From the NCBI RefSeq assembly GCF_015461835.1, contig NZ_JACOPX010000001.1, forward strand, positions 310,001-374,000: a stretch of 64,000 nucleotides of DNA, read 5' to 3'. Under the pieces are notes generated by a model, which made no database searches, was not told the origin of the DNA, and worked only from the letters and a program-made list of their open reading frames with translations. The position numbers were made by a program, and so were the translations under genes. Shown here one piece after another: positions 46,229 through 57,571 of the stretch (its first letter is position 1; each line of letters starts with the position of its first letter). The DNA comes from Pseudomonas neuropathica (lineage in GTDB: Bacteria > Pseudomonadota > Gammaproteobacteria > Pseudomonadales > Pseudomonadaceae).

Positions 46229-47245
46229 TCAGCTACCGGCCCCACCATGCGCCTCTTCAAAAAAGTAATCCTTCCAGCTATCGGCCTTGTTCTTCAGCAC
46301 GCCAAGCTCCTGCAACTTCTCGGCATAGATAAACGTACGCTGCGGCACCACGGTGAAGTCGATTTCCGGGTCGTTGACGATTTGCTCGACCAGGGCCAGC
46401 GGCAGTTTCGACTGCTCGACACGAATGTACGCCTGAGCCGCTGCCGGCTTGTCGGCCTTGATGATCTTCTCGGCCTCGGCCAACGCGTCATAGAACGCCT
46501 TGTAGGTTTTCGGGTTTTCGTCGTGGAATTTTTCCGTGGTGTAGAGCACGTTGAACGTCGCCTGCCCGCCAAGCACGTCGTAGGAACTCAACACTTTGTG
46601 CACATTGGGATTCTGCAGGGCCTGGTACTGGAACGGCGGGCTGGAGAAATGCGAGTTGATTTCCGAGCCGCCGGCAATCAGCGCGGCCGTCGCATCGGGG
46701 TGCGGCAGGCTCACCGAAATATCGTCGAATTTCTTGTACTGGGCGTCGCCGAATTCCTTGGCGGTCTCGATCTGCAAGGTGCGCGACTGGAAGCCGACAC
46801 CGGCGGCAGGCACGGCGATCCTGTCCTTTTCGGTGAAATCCTTGAGCGTCTTGATATTGGGATTGTTGGTCAGCAAGTAGTTGGGCATCGAACCCAGCGC
46901 GGCGATGGCTTTGACGTTCTGTTTGCCTTTGGTGCGATCCCACACCGTGAGCATCGGCGGCACGCCCGCCGAAACCACATCGAGCGATCCGGTGAGCAAC
47001 GCTTCGTTCATCGCCGTGGCGCCGGAGATGCTGTTCCAGTCGACCTTGATGTCGAGGCCCTGCTCCTTGCCGTGTTTTTCGATGAGATTCTGGTCGCGCA
47101 CTACATCGAGAATCAGGTAACCGATGCCGAATTGCTGGGCGATGCTGATCTTGCCTTCGGCCTGAGCGCCGGTGCTGAACAACGCACTCGCGGCCAGGGA
47201 AGCGGCCAACAAAGTCAGTGCGGAACGTTTGAACGGTGTGGCCAT
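46229..47245 (-). CDS. Orphan ABC transporter substrate-binding protein, NMT1/SsuA/TauA-like
   Basis: 338 residues with a signal peptide cleaved after STGAQA. The mature part has the two-lobe fold typical of nitrate/taurine/sulfonate binding proteins: FGIGYLILDVVRDQNLIEKHG, SGATAMNEALLTGSLDVVSAGV, then IAVPAAGVGFQSRTLQ. GAGG lies 6 bases before the ATG. No ABC permease or ATPase gene lies nearby, so it must use a transporter encoded elsewhere or serve as a sensor. The substrate cannot be read from sequence; an organic sulfonate or pyrimidine-like compound is possible. A GGGCCGG/CCGGCCC hairpin (46217-46242) straddles its stop codon. Confidence 0.88.
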   Translation of the reverse strand: MATPFKRSALTLLAASLAASALFSTGAQAEGKISIAQQFGIGYLILDVVRDQNLIEKHGKEQGLDIKVDWNSISGATAMNEALLTGSLDVVSAGVPPMLTVWDRTKGKQNVKAIAALGSMPNYLLTNNPNIKTLKDFTEKDRIAVPAAGVGFQSRTLQIETAKEFGDAQYKKFDDISVSLPHPDATAALIAGGSEINSHFSSPPFQYQALQNPNVHKVLSSYDVLGGQATFNVLYTTEKFHDENPKTYKAFYDALAEAEKIIKADKPAAAQAYIRVEQSKLPLALVEQIVNDPEIDFTVVPQRTFIYAEKLQELGVLKNKADSWKDYFFEEAHGGAGS

Positions 47246-47355
47246 GACAACCTCGCAGCATGGGGTGGTGTGCTGAAAAGCCTGACTTTATCGCTATAAA
47301 AAATAGAAATTAAATACCTTTATTGCATATCGATAGCACGGGTTGTCGAGCGAAA

Positions 47356-47427
47356 GGAGGCTGCAATCTTTTGAGTCCGGGTTTCGATAACAAGATCAAA
47401 AGATCGCAGCGTGCCGCAGCTCCTACA
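47356..47427. repeat. Degenerate REP pair in the gap before the sulfatase-like gene
   Basis: The 398-bp gap 47246-47643 contains one clear REP arm at 47391-47427 (AAAAGATCGCAGCGTGCCGC then AGCTCCTACA). A decayed partner reading GCTGCAATCTTTTG lies near 47360-47373. The core matches the perfect pair at 49885-49962. Apart from this and a TGGTATCAT box at 47611-47619 I see nothing in the gap. Confidence 0.7.
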
Positions 47428-47610
47428 TTGGAATCCGGTGGCGGCTCGACGGGTTAAACAGCCTGAAACAATAAATCCACCAGCCTCAATATCGTTGATT
47501 GCCGTGCCACGCGAAGGCGGGTCAGGCCTGCAGACACTCCATCACCTTCAGAGGCCACCGCACCAGCGCATCAGTTGAGGGTTTAAAAGGGCGATCAGAC
47601 AGCTCACCCT

Positions 47611-47619
47611 TGGTATCAT
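47611..47619 (+). promoter_or_regulatory. Candidate extended -10 promoter for the sulfatase-like gene
   Basis: TGGTATCAT, identical to the box at 42024-42032, lies 25 bp before the ATG at 47644. No -35 box is evident. Confidence 0.35.
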
Positions 47620-47643
47620 CGCGCACACTTTTATGACGATTTA

Positions 47644-49875
47644 ATGGCTGGAAGGTCTTTTTTTGTGAGCGCTCTTTTTAACCGGTTGCGGCAGCCGCAT
47701 GCCCGCCTCTTTTCCCTGATTGTTCTGGTGCTGGTGGTGCCGCTGTGCCTGCGTGCGGCGCTGGGTTGGTCGGCACCGCTGGGCTATTTGTCGGATCTGG
47801 CCATCGGCAGCCTGTTGGTGATGTTGCTGCATCGCCGGGCGTGGTGGCTGGCCTTGCCGGTGTTGCTGTTCTGGGGATTGCTGGCGGTGGCGACCGCTGA
47901 ACTGGTCAGCGCGGTCGGTCGGCTGCCGACGCCTTCGGATATTCATTACCTGATCGATCCGCAGTTCGTCGAGAACTCCACCGGCGGCGGGCTGGCCCAT
48001 CCTGCACTGGGCATCACTTTGCTGCTGGCCCTGCTGTTCTGGCTGCTGACCCGGTTTGCCAACCGCGACCTGCCACGTCCGCCCCTGCCACGCGCTGCCT
48101 GGAGCGCACCGCTGGTGTTGTTCGCCGCCCACTGGGGCGCGCAAAACCTGTGGCCGAACGAAGCGGATCCGTGGCGTCAGTACAACCTGCCGCACCAATT
48201 GCTGGCCAGCGAGGTCGCCGACCTGCAGATTCGGGCCGAGGAATGGCTGGACGGCGATGTCGAAGAAGCCGCGCCAGCCATGGCCGGGCTCACCGACGTC
48301 GACCTCAACGGGCAGAAACTGCTGGCCGCGCCGGGACAAGCACGTAACGTGCTGATCATCGCGCTGGAAGGCATTCCCGGGGCTTACATCCGCGCCAACC
48401 GCGAGGCAATCGGCAGCCATTATCAGGAAGACCTGATGCCCAACCTCAGCAGCTGGGCCGAGCGCGGCATGAACACCCCGGACTACGTGCTGCATACGCA
48501 CCAAACCATTCGCGGTCTGTACGCGATGCTCTGCGGCGACTACGACAAACTCAACAACGGCACGCCCAAAGGCGTGGAAATGCTCACCCTCAACGAGCGC
48601 AATCAGGCCTGCCTGCCGGCGCAACTGCGGGAGCACGGCTTCAGCACCCACTATCTACAGGGCGCCGGCCTGCGTTTCATGGCCAAAGACAAGATCATGC
48701 CGCACATTGGTTTCGATGCGACCCACGGTCTGGAGTGGTTCAGCAACAGCAACTATCTGGAATTCCCGTGGGGCAAGGATGACAAGGCGTTTTTCGAAGG
48801 CGCGCTGGATTATGTCGGCCAACTGAAAAAGCAGAAACAGCCGTGGATGCTGACGCTGCTGACCGTCGGCACCCATCAGCCCTACTCCGCGCCCGAGGAA
48901 TACCTGGAGCGCTACGAAACGCCGAAACAGGCCGCCGTCGGTTATCTCGACGATGCGCTGGAACAGTTCCTCGGCGGCCTGGAGCGCCAGGGCGTTCTGA
49001 AAGACACGCTGGTGGTGATCACTTCCGACGAATCCCATGGCATCGACGGCGTGCGCCTGGCCTCGTCGTGGGGCTTCAACCTGACCCTGGCGCCGGAGCA
49101 TGAACAACTGCCAAGGCTCAACAAAGGCGTGTATGGCCACGTTGATCTGAGCACTTCCATCCTCGACTACTTCGACCTGCCGGTGCCTTCCGCGCTGAGC
49201 GGTCGTTCGCTGTTTCGCGACTACGACAGCGGCCGCGAAATCATGTCGTTCACCAACGGCAAACTGCGCTATCACAACGGTCAGGGGATTTTTTCCGAGT
49301 GCGACATGCCGCGCCGCTGCCGCTTCTACGAAAGCGCCGGCTTCATCGCCGAAAGCGCCATCTATAAAGGCAACTACAGCGGCCACCCGGCCCGACAGAT
49401 CGCCGCCCGCGCCAACGCCCTCGACCTGTCGCTGCTGCGCACACCGCTCAATCATCGCTATCAATTCGGCAGCACCAACGTCATCCCGCTGCAAGCGCAG
49501 ATCAAGGATGACTGGGCCGACAACCTGATCGGCGCGCAGTACCTGGAAATGCCCAAAGGCTCGCACACCCGCGTGCGCCTGACCGTGCGTTCAGTCGATC
49601 CGCAGCAGGCGGCGTACATTCAGCTCAAGGCCAAGGAGTTTGAACAGGACGTGCAGATTGGCCTGCCGCAGGAGATGGTGGCAACCGCCGAGCAGCCACT
49701 GGAAATGAACTTCAGCTTCGACAACCCGCAAGAGCGCAAAGCGTTTTCTTTCCATTTGTTGGGGTATGGTCTGGGTGCGGTTGAGGTGACGGACTTCAGT
49801 GTGATTACTGAATTGCCGGGGCAAGAGGATATTCTCGACGACGTGCCGGATGACGACACCGCCCAATCCACCTGA
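47644..49875 (+). CDS. LTA synthase family / sulfatase-like membrane phosphotransferase
   Basis: 743 residues. Four N-terminal membrane helices lie within about residues 20-145. A large periplasmic alkaline-phosphatase-superfamily domain follows: VLIIALEGIPGAY, then HTHQTIRGLYAMLCGDY, VGTHQPYS and ITSDESHGIDG. The last carries the usual metal-binding Asp/His. The helix-plus-sulfatase layout is that of lipoteichoic acid synthase-like phosphoglycerol or phosphoethanolamine transferases. In Gram-negative bacteria these modify periplasmic glycans or lipids. The C-terminal 130 residues form an extra, beta-rich domain. A weak ribosome site precedes the ATG. The exact donor and acceptor cannot be told from sequence. 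Confidence 0.87.
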   Translation: MAGRSFFVSALFNRLRQPHARLFSLIVLVLVVPLCLRAALGWSAPLGYLSDLAIGSLLVMLLHRRAWWLALPVLLFWGLLAVATAELVSAVGRLPTPSDIHYLIDPQFVENSTGGGLAHPALGITLLLALLFWLLTRFANRDLPRPPLPRAAWSAPLVLFAAHWGAQNLWPNEADPWRQYNLPHQLLASEVADLQIRAEEWLDGDVEEAAPAMAGLTDVDLNGQKLLAAPGQARNVLIIALEGIPGAYIRANREAIGSHYQEDLMPNLSSWAERGMNTPDYVLHTHQTIRGLYAMLCGDYDKLNNGTPKGVEMLTLNERNQACLPAQLREHGFSTHYLQGAGLRFMAKDKIMPHIGFDATHGLEWFSNSNYLEFPWGKDDKAFFEGALDYVGQLKKQKQPWMLTLLTVGTHQPYSAPEEYLERYETPKQAAVGYLDDALEQFLGGLERQGVLKDTLVVITSDESHGIDGVRLASSWGFNLTLAPEHEQLPRLNKGVYGHVDLSTSILDYFDLPVPSALSGRSLFRDYDSGREIMSFTNGKLRYHNGQGIFSECDMPRRCRFYESAGFIAESAIYKGNYSGHPARQIAARANALDLSLLRTPLNHRYQFGSTNVIPLQAQIKDDWADNLIGAQYLEMPKGSHTRVRLTVRSVDPQQAAYIQLKAKEFEQDVQIGLPQEMVATAEQPLEMNFSFDNPQERKAFSFHLLGYGLGAVEVTDFSVITELPGQEDILDDVPDDDTAQST

Positions 49876-49884
49876 TCACGCCCG

Positions 49885-49962
49885 TGTAGGAGCTGCCGCA
49901 GGCTGCGATCTTTTGCTTTTAAAATAGAGATCAAAAGATCGCAGCCTGCGGCAGCTCCTACA
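49885..49962. repeat. Perfect 31-bp inverted REP pair between two convergent genes
   Basis: Arms at 49885-49915 and 49932-49962 are perfect inverted copies, with a 16-base AT-rich spacer. The core is GAGCTGCCGCAGGCTGCGAT. It lies between the stop of the sulfatase-like gene and the stop of the receptor gene and could end both transcripts. It belongs to the same REP class as 47391-47427. Confidence 0.9.
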
Positions 49963-49979
49963 GTGGGAATCAGTGATCA

Positions 49980-52016
49980 TCAAAACGTCGTGCGCAACCC
50001 GACCTGAATACTGCGCCCTTCTGCCGGCGCAATGTCGCGCAGGATCGAACTGGCATAACGCACGGTTTGATTGGTCAGGTTCTCGGCATTGACGAAGGCC
50101 AGCCATTGGCTCTGACCGACATCGAAGTGATACCCGACATTGGCACCCAGCGTCGTGTAGCCGTCGGTGCTGCTTTCGTTATCCGGCACGCGATGTTGTG
50201 AACTGGCGTGCTCGACATCGATGCGCGCCTGCCATTTGTCCAGTTCCCACAGCAGCCCGGTGTTCAAGCGCAACGGCGCGATACGCGGCAGGTCTTCACC
50301 GGTATCGAGGTTCTTCGCGCGGGTGTAGTCGCCGGACATTTCCAGAGCAAACTTGCCGTAGGCGCTTTCGCCGAGTTTCCAGTGATCCTGCGCTTCAATG
50401 CCGCTGAAACGTGCACGCACACCGGAGTAGGTGTATTCGGGGATGCCGTCGGCGTCCTCTTCGCCCTCGTCATTCAGCGTTCGGCCAGTACCGAGCAAAC
50501 CAATGTAATTGGAGAAGTGGCTATAGAACACGCCGACACTGCCCTTATGCGTACCATTGTCGAAGCGCAACGCCAGATCACTGGACACTGCTTTTTCTTT
50601 CGACAGCCCGGCATCGCCAACTTCATAAGTGCCGGTCGCGACGTGGGCACCGTTGGCGTACAGCTCATAAAATGTCGGCGCACGTTCGGTGTAGCCCAGC
50701 GTCGCAGCCACCGACCAGATCGGCGTCAGCGTGTACACCGCACCGGAAGAAAGACTGCCGGCGGTAAAACTGCTGGAGCGGTCGGTGCTGGCGAAGCGCT
50801 CATTACCCTTCGCATCCGGATCGACCGTAGTGTGCTCCAGGCGTCCGCCGAGGGTGAACAGCAGTCGGTCGGTGGCTTGCAACTCTTCCAGAATGAACAA
50901 CGCAGCGGCATCGGTATCGGTCTGCGGCACAAACGCTTCCTCGCCCAGTGCCGAGAATTCGTTGCGGTTCACCTGCGCGCCGATCACACCGTTGAACGGC
51001 CCCAATGGCTGGTGCCGCGCTTCGAGCCGCGCCTCGTAACCTTTGTTCTTGAACGTCGTGCCGACCTCGCCGCCTTCGATTTCGCGGTGTTCGTAATCTG
51101 TATAGCCGGCATCCAGTTTGATCGAGCTGAACGGGCCGTCGAGATTGCGGATCTCCGAGGCAAAGGCGTAGTGCTCCTGTTGCATGCGGATGCGCACATC
51201 TTCTTCAGCGGGTGAACCGTAGTTGGAGTCGTAGTTGCTGTAGGACAGGCCGGCGTATCCGTCATCCCAAGTGTAAGACCCGCCGACCGCGCCGCCATCC
51301 TGCCGACCATCGCTGTTGCCCAGGCGATGTTTTTTCGAGTCGCCATCGTCGTCTGCACGTTCGCGACTGGTTTTCGCGTAACCGGGAATTTTCAGATCAT
51401 TGAACTCGCGGGCACTGGCGTCCAGGTGCAAAGCGAATTGTCCGTTACCGGCCTCAAGTTTACCGGCGCTGCTGCGCGTGGTGTCGGCACCGCCGTAACG
51501 CAACTCACCGGCGCCGTGGATGCCATCAATGGCTTCTGTCGGAATGCGGTTATCGAAGGTGTTAACCACCCCGCCAATGGCGCTGCCGCCGTACAACAGC
51601 GCCGCCGGACCACGAACGATCTCAACGCGCTCGACGTTGACCGGATCCAGCGGCACTGCGTGGTCGTAAGACAGCGACGAGGCATCCAGCGCGCCGACGC
51701 CGTTGCGCAGGATGCGGATGCGGTCACCGTCCTGGCCGCGAATGATCGGCCGGCTCGCGCCCGGGCCGAAGTAGGAGGAAGACACACCGGGTTGCTTGTT
51801 CAGGGTTTCTCCCAGGCTGCCCTTCTGTTGAAACGTAAGGTCGTCGCCGCTGAGCACAGTCGATGGCGACGCGAGTGTCTGGCTGCCGAGCGGATTGCCG
51901 GTGATGACTTGGGGTTGCAGTTCGAGGGTGTCGGCGGCGAATACCGGCGATGCAAAAAGCAGCGCGGCGGCCAATGGACTCAGGCGTCGTTGCAGGGGGT
52001 GGGAACGGGCAGGCAT
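49980..52016 (-). CDS. znuD: TonB-dependent zinc receptor, ZnuD-like
   Basis: 678 residues from ATG 52016 (MPARSHPLQRRL), which starts a signal peptide cleaved after PVFA. The frame runs to 52118, but that start lies inside the operator described below and is rejected. The plug domain holds SRPIIRGQDGDRIRILRNGV, ASSLSYDHAVPLDP and RVEIVRGPAALLYGG, the form seen in Neisseria ZnuD and its Pseudomonas relatives. The barrel ends in a terminal Phe (LRTTF). A loop near 215-240 is rich in Asp, Lys and His, where ZnuD carries its metal-binding loop. Its role is zinc (or zinc-chelate) uptake across the outer membrane. The strong Zur box upstream supports zinc control. Confidence 0.88.
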   Translation of the reverse strand: MPARSHPLQRRLSPLAAALLFASPVFAADTLELQPQVITGNPLGSQTLASPSTVLSGDDLTFQQKGSLGETLNKQPGVSSSYFGPGASRPIIRGQDGDRIRILRNGVGALDASSLSYDHAVPLDPVNVERVEIVRGPAALLYGGSAIGGVVNTFDNRIPTEAIDGIHGAGELRYGGADTTRSSAGKLEAGNGQFALHLDASAREFNDLKIPGYAKTSRERADDDGDSKKHRLGNSDGRQDGGAVGGSYTWDDGYAGLSYSNYDSNYGSPAEEDVRIRMQQEHYAFASEIRNLDGPFSSIKLDAGYTDYEHREIEGGEVGTTFKNKGYEARLEARHQPLGPFNGVIGAQVNRNEFSALGEEAFVPQTDTDAAALFILEELQATDRLLFTLGGRLEHTTVDPDAKGNERFASTDRSSSFTAGSLSSGAVYTLTPIWSVAATLGYTERAPTFYELYANGAHVATGTYEVGDAGLSKEKAVSSDLALRFDNGTHKGSVGVFYSHFSNYIGLLGTGRTLNDEGEEDADGIPEYTYSGVRARFSGIEAQDHWKLGESAYGKFALEMSGDYTRAKNLDTGEDLPRIAPLRLNTGLLWELDKWQARIDVEHASSQHRVPDNESSTDGYTTLGANVGYHFDVGQSQWLAFVNAENLTNQTVRYASSILRDIAPAEGRSIQVGLRTTF

Positions 52017-52101
52017 TGCAGAATTTCCATGCGCTGAAAAAGTGAGGATCGCTGGCAGCGTTTGCAGAAAACACAGACAGAAACAGAATGAAACGAATTT
52101 A

Positions 52102-52118
52102 ATGTTATACAATAACAT
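52102..52118. promoter_or_regulatory. Zur box upstream of the zinc receptor
   Basis: ATGTTATACAATAACAT is a 17-bp palindrome with one mismatch to the gammaproteobacterial Zur consensus ATGTTATAnTATAACAT. It lies 86 bp before the receptor ATG, where it would cover the promoter. With enough zinc, Zur would bind and block transcription. The rest of the 334-bp gap (52017-52350) holds the leaders of the receptor and of katG; I see no gene in it. Confidence 0.85.
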
Positions 52119-52269
52119 TTCTTCCTGTCATCCGGATTTTCACTTTTGTTTTTTTGCAGAGGCTCAACAACGCGTGTTTCCAGCAGGCAGCCGCTTTCGG
52201 CTCATCGGTGAAGAGCTCTGAAAACGCTGAAAGACTTTACCTATCGGCGCCCAATAGTCGGCCTATTAG

Positions 52270-54621
<2,352 letters not shown>

Positions 54622-54630
54622 CTTTCAGTC

Positions 54631-54666
54631 AAAAAAACGCCGCATTGGTTAATGCGGCGTTTTTTT
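54631..54666. terminator. Intrinsic terminator after katG
   Basis: A perfect 16-bp stem (54631-54646 with 54651-54666), loop GGTT, A-run before and T7 after. It begins 10 bp after the katG stop. Confidence 0.93.
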
Positions 54667-54705
54667 ATGTGTACGGCTTGGGGTTTGTGGTGATGCGTGA
54701 ATCCT

Positions 54706-54868
54706 ACCCCCTCACCCCAGCCCTCTCCCCCCAGGGGGCGAGGGGGAAAGGGAGCCGATCTTCGTGCTTTTCAAGTCCTGAGTTCGACTCCGGACTTTCA
54801 GGTCGGTGTAACTCAAACATTCACCTCGGTCAGTCCCCTCTCCCACTGGGAGAGGGTTAGGGTGAGGG
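54706..54868. repeat. Composite intergenic repeat with CCCTCACCC/GGGTGAGGG ends
   Basis: Two outward parts, 54706-54745 and 54836-54868, are each a GC-rich hairpin (CCCTCTCCC with GGGAGAGGG or a close variant). They are inverted relative to each other (CCCTCACCCCAG versus TTAGGGTGAGGG) across about 90 bp of unique sequence. This resembles the MITE-like intergenic elements common in Pseudomonas. No coding sequence is seen inside. Confidence 0.7.
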
Positions 54869-54903
54869 CCGGTAACAGCTGGAACACCGACGCCAACACA
54901 CCA

Positions 54904-57561
54904 TCAAGCCAGGCTCTTGCTCACCACCTCATACACATCACTCGACAACTGCCCCGACGCCCGAATCCGCTCCAGTTCAGCCTTCATCAACGCCTGCCGG
55001 GCGCTGTCGTATTTGCGCCAGCGCGTCAGCGGCGCCAGTTGGCGCGAGGCGATCTGCGGGTTGAAGCTGTTCAACTCAATCACCAGATCCGCGAGGAAGC
55101 GATAACCGGAACCGTCCGCCGCGTGGAAGTTGATCAGGTTCTGCCCGGCAAACGCACCGACCAGTGCACGCACCTTGTTCGGGTTCTTGATGTTGAACGC
55201 CGGGTGTTGCATCAACGCTTTTACCCGTTCCAGCCCGCCCGGCAAGGTGCTGCCGGCCTGCACGCTGAACCACTGATCCATAACCAGCGGGTTGTCCTTG
55301 AAGTGCTCGGCGAAACTGGCCAGTGCCGAGGCTTTCTGCTCTTCGAACGGCGAATTGACCAACACCGCCAGCGCGGTCAGGCGCTCGGTCATGTTGTCGG
55401 CTGTTTCGAACTGTTCCAGCGCCGCCGCGAGTACTTCCGGCTTGCCGCTGAGCATCAGGTACGACAGCGCAATGTTCTGCAACGCACGACGGGCGAAGTG
55501 CTCGGCTTCGGCCACGTACGGGGTTTTCTTCGACAAATCACGGTTGGCCTGATAACGCAGCCAAAGCGCTTCGAACAGACCTTCCGCCAGTTGCTGACGG
55601 GCGAACTCACGGGCGATGTGAATGGCATCGACATCCGCCACTTCGCTGATTTCAGTGAGGTACGCCTCACCCGGCAGCGAGAGCATTTCGGCGACCATGG
55701 CCTGATCCAGCGATTCATCCGACAGCACCGTGCGCAGTGCCGAGACCAGACGCGGATCAAGCTTCAGGCTCTCGCCTTTCTGTTGCTGGCCAATCAGTTC
55801 TTGCAGCACTTGCACCGACAGTTGCTGACCGGCATCCCAGCGGTTGAAGCCGTCGCTGTCGTGCTGCATCAGGAACATCAGCTGATCGCGGTTGTACGGG
55901 AAGCTCAGCTTGACCGGCGCGGAGAAACCGCGCAGCAGCGAGGGCAGCGGCTGTTCGGCGATGTCGACGAAGGTGAAGGTCTGCTCGGCTTCGGTGACCG
56001 AGATCACGCGGGTGGTGCCTTGCGCCGACGCTTCGCCGCTCAGACGCAGGGCAATCTCGTTACCTTGGCTGTCGAGCAGGCCGAGTTCGACCGGAATCAC
56101 GAACGGCAGTTTTTCAACCTTGTCCGGGGTTTCCGGGCAGCTCTGGCGGAAGGTCAGGCTGTAGGTTTTCGCGGCAGCGTCGTAAGACTCGCTCACCGCC
56201 AGACGTGGCGTGCCGGCCTGGCTGTACCAGCGCTTGAACTGGGTCAGATCGACGCCGTTGGCATCTTCCATCGCCTTGATGAAGTCATCGCAAGTCACTG
56301 CCTGACCATCGTGACGCTCGAAGTACAGATCACTGCCTTTACGGAAGCCTTCGGCGCCGAGCAAGGTGTGGATCATGCCGACCACTTCCGAGCCCTTTTC
56401 GTACACGGTCAGGGTGTAGAAGTTGGAAATCTCGATGAAGCTGTCCGGGCGCACGGCGTGAGCCATCGGGCCGGCATCTTCGGCGAACTGGTGAGTACGC
56501 AGGTAAGCCACGTCCTGAATGCGCTTGACCGTGGCCGAGTTCATGTCGGCGGAGAAGCCGGAATCACGGAACACCGTGAAGCCTTCCTTCAGCGACAGCT
56601 GGAACCAGTCGCGGCAGGTCACGCGGTTGCCCGACCAGTTGTGGAAGTATTCGTGGGCGACGATCGCTTCAACGCGCTGGTGGGCGGCATCGGTAGCGGT
56701 TTCGGCGCGGGCCAGTACGGCGCTGGAGTTGAAGATGTTGAGACCCTTGTTCTCCATCGCGCCCATGTTGAAGTCATTCACGGCGACGATCATGAAGATG
56801 TCCAGATCGTACTCGCGACCGTAAACCTCTTCGTCCCAGCGCATCGACTTCTTCAGGCTGTTCATCGCGTGCTGGCACTTGTCGATGTTTTCCGGCTCGA
56901 CGTAAATGCGCAGCGCGACGCTGCGGTTGGTCATGGTGGTGAAGCTGTCTTCAACGCACCACAAATCACCGGCCACCAGCGCGAACAGATACGCCGGTTT
57001 CATGAACGGGTCTTCCCAGGTTGCCCAGTGCCGGCCGTCTTCGCCCGGGCCCGAGGCAATCGGGTTGCCGTTGGAGAGCAATACCGGATAGCTGTGCTGT
57101 TCGGCGACCACGGTGGTGGTGAACTTGCTCATCACGTCCGGGCGGTCGAGGTAGTAAGTGATCTTGCGGAAACCTTCGGCCTCGCACTGAGTGCAGAACA
57201 TCGTGCCGGACTTGTACAGGCCTTCCAGTGCAGTGTTGGTTTCCGGATGGATCTTCACGCTGGTGTCGACCGTGAAGGTTTCGCTGGCCGGTTGCAGGGT
57301 CAGGTGGTTTTCGGTGAGCTGGTAGTCGCCGTCAGACAGTTCCTGATCCGCCAGCGTTACCGAGAGCAACTCCAGCTGCTGGCCGTCGAGCACCAGCGGC
57401 GGCAGGCCCGGGCCACGCGCCGGGTTGCGGCGCATGACCAACTGCGCGTGCACCAGGCTGTGATCCTCGAACAACTCGAAGGTCAGGTGTGTTTCATCGA
57501 TCAGGTACTCGGGCGCCTGATAGTCCTTCAGGTAAATCATCTTCGGTTGTTCGGTGCGCAT
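54904..57561 (-). CDS. pepN: Aminopeptidase N (M1 zinc metallopeptidase)
   Basis: 885 residues, the usual size. It carries the exopeptidase motif GAMEN (near 264) and the zinc site HEYFHNWSGNRVTCRDW (near 298-314) with the second glutamate in LKEGFTVFRD. AAGGA lies 7 bases before the ATG at 57561. The enzyme removes N-terminal residues from peptides in the cytoplasm. It is the last gene of a minus-strand group, 10 bp after the DUF2797 gene, so it probably shares its transcript. Confidence 0.97.
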   Translation of the reverse strand: MRTEQPKMIYLKDYQAPEYLIDETHLTFELFEDHSLVHAQLVMRRNPARGPGLPPLVLDGQQLELLSVTLADQELSDGDYQLTENHLTLQPASETFTVDTSVKIHPETNTALEGLYKSGTMFCTQCEAEGFRKITYYLDRPDVMSKFTTTVVAEQHSYPVLLSNGNPIASGPGEDGRHWATWEDPFMKPAYLFALVAGDLWCVEDSFTTMTNRSVALRIYVEPENIDKCQHAMNSLKKSMRWDEEVYGREYDLDIFMIVAVNDFNMGAMENKGLNIFNSSAVLARAETATDAAHQRVEAIVAHEYFHNWSGNRVTCRDWFQLSLKEGFTVFRDSGFSADMNSATVKRIQDVAYLRTHQFAEDAGPMAHAVRPDSFIEISNFYTLTVYEKGSEVVGMIHTLLGAEGFRKGSDLYFERHDGQAVTCDDFIKAMEDANGVDLTQFKRWYSQAGTPRLAVSESYDAAAKTYSLTFRQSCPETPDKVEKLPFVIPVELGLLDSQGNEIALRLSGEASAQGTTRVISVTEAEQTFTFVDIAEQPLPSLLRGFSAPVKLSFPYNRDQLMFLMQHDSDGFNRWDAGQQLSVQVLQELIGQQQKGESLKLDPRLVSALRTVLSDESLDQAMVAEMLSLPGEAYLTEISEVADVDAIHIAREFARQQLAEGLFEALWLRYQANRDLSKKTPYVAEAEHFARRALQNIALSYLMLSGKPEVLAAALEQFETADNMTERLTALAVLVNSPFEEQKASALASFAEHFKDNPLVMDQWFSVQAGSTLPGGLERVKALMQHPAFNIKNPNKVRALVGAFAGQNLINFHAADGSGYRFLADLVIELNSFNPQIASRQLAPLTRWRKYDSARQALMKAELERIRASGQLSSDVYEVVSKSLA

Positions 57562-57571
57562 GCTGGCGTCC

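Noticed and set aside
52019..52118. Upstream start of the zinc receptor at 52118
   Set aside because: It lies inside the Zur box and would bury the signal peptide behind 34 extra residues.
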